Origin: Lachnospiraceae bacterium OM04-12BH | GTDB lineage: Bacteria > Bacillota > Clostridia > Lachnospirales > Lachnospiraceae | Assembly: GCA_003490145.1 (NCBI GenBank) | Contig: QULQ01000007.1 | Coordinates: 124,001-188,000, forward strand | DNA length: 64,000 bases | Direction: 5' to 3' | In this document: piece after piece, positions 62,190 to 64,000 of the stretch | Layout: each line of letters opens with the position of its first letter | Position numbering within the stretch: position 1 is the stretch's first letter | Program-made: the position numbers and the translations under genes | Notes under the pieces: generated by a model | Told to the model about the DNA's origin: nothing | What the model saw: the letters and a program-made list of their open reading frames with translations, nothing else | The model's database searches: none

Positions 62190-63104
62190 ATGCTCGATAT
62201 TTGTTTGCTTGGTACCGGAGGCATGATGCCGCTGCCCTACAGGTGGCTGACATCCATGATGGCCCGGTACAACGGTCAGAGTATACTGATCGACTGTGGA
62301 GAAGGAACACAGATCGCCATGAAGGAAAAGGGCTGGAGTCCCAAGCCTATCGACGTGATCTGCTTTACTCACTTTCATGCCGATCATATCAGCGGACTGC
62401 CCGGTATGCTTCTCACGATGGGAAATGCAGAACGGACAGAGCCGCTGCTTTTGGTGGGACCAAAGGGACTTTCGAGAGTCGTGGCATCCCTGCGGGTGAT
62501 CGCACCGGAGCTTCCGTTTGTGATCGACTGCTTCGAGCTGACAGAGAACGAACAGAGTATTGCCTTTGATGGGTTTAAGATTGAAGCCTTTAAGGTGAAT
62601 CATAATGTGCCCTGCTATGGATACAGCATTGTGATTGACCGGATCGGAAAATTCCAGGTGGAAAAGGCTGTTTCCCTTGGAATAGACAAGCGCTATTGGA
62701 GCAGGCTCCAGCACGGCGAGGTGATCGAAACTTCGGAAGGGACATTTACCCCGGAGATGGTGCTTGGTGAGAAACGCAAGGGGCTTCGGGTTACCTATTG
62801 TACAGATACCAGACCGACAGACAGTATTCTGCAGCATGCGAAGGAGGCAGACCTCTTTATCTGTGAGGGTATGTATGGGGAGCCGGATAAGCTGAAAAAG
62901 GCCAAAGAAAATAAGCATATGACATTTTACGAAGCTGCGGAAATTGCAAGAAAAGCAGAGCCGGAGCGTTTGTGGCTGACACATTACAGCCCCTCGCTGA
63001 ACAGACCGGAGGAATATCTCCCAGCGGCAAGGAAGATATTTCCGAAGACAGAAACCTGCAAGGATGGAAAGACGATCACCCTATTATTTGAGGACGAAGC
63101 ATGA
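62190..63104 (+). CDS. rnz: Ribonuclease Z (tRNA 3' endonuclease)
   Basis: A 304-residue MBL-fold nuclease that trims the 3' trailer of tRNA precursors. LGTGGMMPLPYR opens the protein, the metal motif FTHFHADHISGLPG (HxHxDH) is near residues 56-69, further ligands are in NHNVPCYGY, CTDTRP and LTHYSPS, and the exosite-type region lies in the middle. Length is normal for the short bacterial form. GGGAGG precedes the ATG. Its stop overlaps the next gene by 4 bp. Confidence 0.92.
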   Translation: MLDICLLGTGGMMPLPYRWLTSMMARYNGQSILIDCGEGTQIAMKEKGWSPKPIDVICFTHFHADHISGLPGMLLTMGNAERTEPLLLVGPKGLSRVVASLRVIAPELPFVIDCFELTENEQSIAFDGFKIEAFKVNHNVPCYGYSIVIDRIGKFQVEKAVSLGIDKRYWSRLQHGEVIETSEGTFTPEMVLGEKRKGLRVTYCTDTRPTDSILQHAKEADLFICEGMYGEPDKLKKAKENKHMTFYEAAEIARKAEPERLWLTHYSPSLNRPEEYLPAARKIFPKTETCKDGKTITLLFEDEA

Positions 63105-63697
63105 ACAGAAAAAAAGCAAAATCGGAAGGGTATAAGGTAGTTATTATAGGTCTGATCCTGATACTTATGGTTGGAGGATATTATTTTTATCTTTCAAACA
63201 AAAGCCATAAGACAGAAGAAGAACCGGTTAAGATCACGGCGGTCCAGGAAGCGCTTATGTATAATTTTGACCGGAATTATCCGCCTACGCCCAAAGAGGT
63301 AGTGAAGCTTTACGGGAAAATGACGCAGTGCTTCTATAATGAAGAATATACAGACGAGGAATTTGAAGAGCTGGCGCTTAAGATTGAGAACCTTTATGAT
63401 GAGGAGCTGATTGCCAATAAAACACAGGATCAGTATCTGCAGGATCTGAGGTGGGATATCAATAACTTTAAAGAGCAGGAGATCGTAATCTCAAGCTGTG
63501 CAGTAAGCTCCAGTGCGGATGTGGATTATTATTCGGTAGATGAAAATGAATTTGCAAGATTATACTGTACCTTCAATCTGAGAAAGGGGACATCACTTGG
63601 CTCTGTAGAGGAGGTATTCCTTTTGCGGAAGGATCAGAAGGGGCATTGGAAGATTTATGGCTTTAAGCTGGCAGATGATGCGGATAATGATGAGTGA
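63101..63697 (+). CDS. DUF6715-like membrane-anchored protein
   Basis: A 198-residue protein with one N-terminal membrane helix (about residues 12-31) and an extracytoplasmic acidic domain. The segment [33 protein letters not shown], abbreviated here to residues about 50-82, is characteristic of DUF6715 proteins, of unknown function. It overlaps both rnz and, probably, the region of the tsaD start, so it is co-transcribed with the t6A genes. Confidence 0.75.
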   Translation: MNRKKAKSEGYKVVIIGLILILMVGGYYFYLSNKSHKTEEEPVKITAVQEALMYNFDRNYPPTPKEVVKLYGKMTQCFYNEEYTDEEFEELALKIENLYDEELIANKTQDQYLQDLRWDINNFKEQEIVISSCAVSSSADVDYYSVDENEFARLYCTFNLRKGTSLGSVEEVFLLRKDQKGHWKIYGFKLADDADNDE

Positions 63698-63707
63698 GGA
63701 AATACAG

Positions 63708-64000
63708 ATGGAAAAGGATGTTACAATTCTGGCAATAGAGAGCTCCTGTGATGAGACAGCAGCAGCTGTTGTAAGAAATGGCAGAGAGGTATTGTCTAAT
63801 GTGATATACTCCCAGATCGCACTGCACACGGTATATGGTGGTGTAGTTCCGGAGATCGCATCCAGAAAGCATATTGAGAAGGTGATCCAGGTCATCGATC
63901 AGGCACTTGTGGATGCCAATATGAAATTGCAGGATATGGATGCGATTGCAGTTACCTATGGCCCCGGTCTTGTTGGGGCTTTACTTGTTGGAGTTTCCGC
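63708..64000 (+). CDS. tsaD: tRNA t6A transferase TsaD, N-terminal part
   Basis: The gene runs off the window end; about 97 codons are present. The start of the protein, [19 protein letters not shown], and [16 protein letters not shown] are diagnostic for TsaD/Gcp, the catalytic subunit that transfers the threonylcarbamoyl group to tRNA A37. I chose the ATG at 63708 with GAGG nine bases upstream; in-frame ATGs at 63687 and 63690 inside the previous gene are possible alternatives. With tsaE and tsaB upstream, three t6A genes are in one operon. Confidence 0.95.
   Translation, partial: MEKDVTILAIESSCDETAAAVVRNGREVLSNVIYSQIALHTVYGGVVPEIASRKHIEKVIQVIDQALVDANMKLQDMDAIAVTYGPGLVGALLVGVS

Noticed and set aside
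62130..62984. 284-residue open frame antisense to rnz
   Set aside because: Complement of a clearly real ribonuclease Z gene with no independent coding evidence.
1..64000. CRISPR array, prophage, tRNA or rRNA genes
   Set aside because: No regularly spaced direct repeats, phage structural genes, cloverleaf-type tRNA sequences or rRNA segments were recognised.

Overview
The window comes from a Gram-positive gut anaerobe of the Clostridia, most likely a Lachnospiraceae. The evidence is the gene repertoire: a Ptb-Buk butyrate pathway, a sodium-pump decarboxylase beta subunit, a GHKL/LytTR two-component system, Rpn nuclease genes, GH13_18 and GH3 carbohydrate enzymes, and T-box and FMN leaders. 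AGGAGG-type ribosome sites and mid-40s GC fit. The species cannot be named from the sequence alone. There are no rRNA or tRNA genes, no CRISPR array, no phage genes and no classical insertion sequence.

Layout: 1-3.2 kb holds a chemoreceptor 3' end, lrgAB, a divergent TetR regulator and a NUDIX hydrolase. 3.1-4.7 kb (minus strand) is a sodium-pump beta subunit with a 43-residue partner gene, behind a promoter, a yybP-ykoY-like RNA and a terminator. 4.7-9.8 kb is a T-box leader, aspS, trkA and trkH. 9.8-14.6 kb is ptb-buk, a threonine aldolase-like gene and a TrpB2-type gene. 14.6-26.3 kb is mainly housekeeping: an Rpn nuclease gene, secA, frameshifted prfB, membrane proteins, a metalloprotease-like protein, tex, an rsmH-type methyltransferase and exonuclease III.

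26.5-36.8 kb is the most distinctive part. It is a carbohydrate-utilisation locus with a CUT1 ABC importer lacking its own ATPase, an AraC regulator, three different alpha/beta-hydrolase esterases, a P-loop kinase, a GH13_18 phosphorylase-like enzyme and an MBL-fold hydrolase. None of the enzymes has a signal peptide, so the set looks like import, intracellular de-esterification, phosphorolysis and phosphorylation of an acylated glucoside. The substrate is unknown. A promoter-driven candidate small RNA lies just downstream.

37.2-42.6 kb holds an XRE/membrane protein/CPBP operon, a MATE exporter with a riboswitch-like leader (possibly guanidine-IV) and an AgrA/AgrC-like two-component system. 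42.6-48.6 kb is GH3, GtrA-like and a circularly permuted, membrane-anchored GH3. 49-54.8 kb is a second Rpn gene, an FMN riboswitch with ribU, and a MacAB-type efflux system. 54.8-59.7 kb is a diguanylate cyclase, a chemoreceptor and a PAS-GGDEF-EAL protein, together a c-di-GMP/chemotaxis group. 59.7-64 kb is a tRNA t6A operon (tsaE, tsaB, rimI, a small CxxC protein, ribonuclease Z, a DUF6715-like protein and tsaD, cut by the window end).
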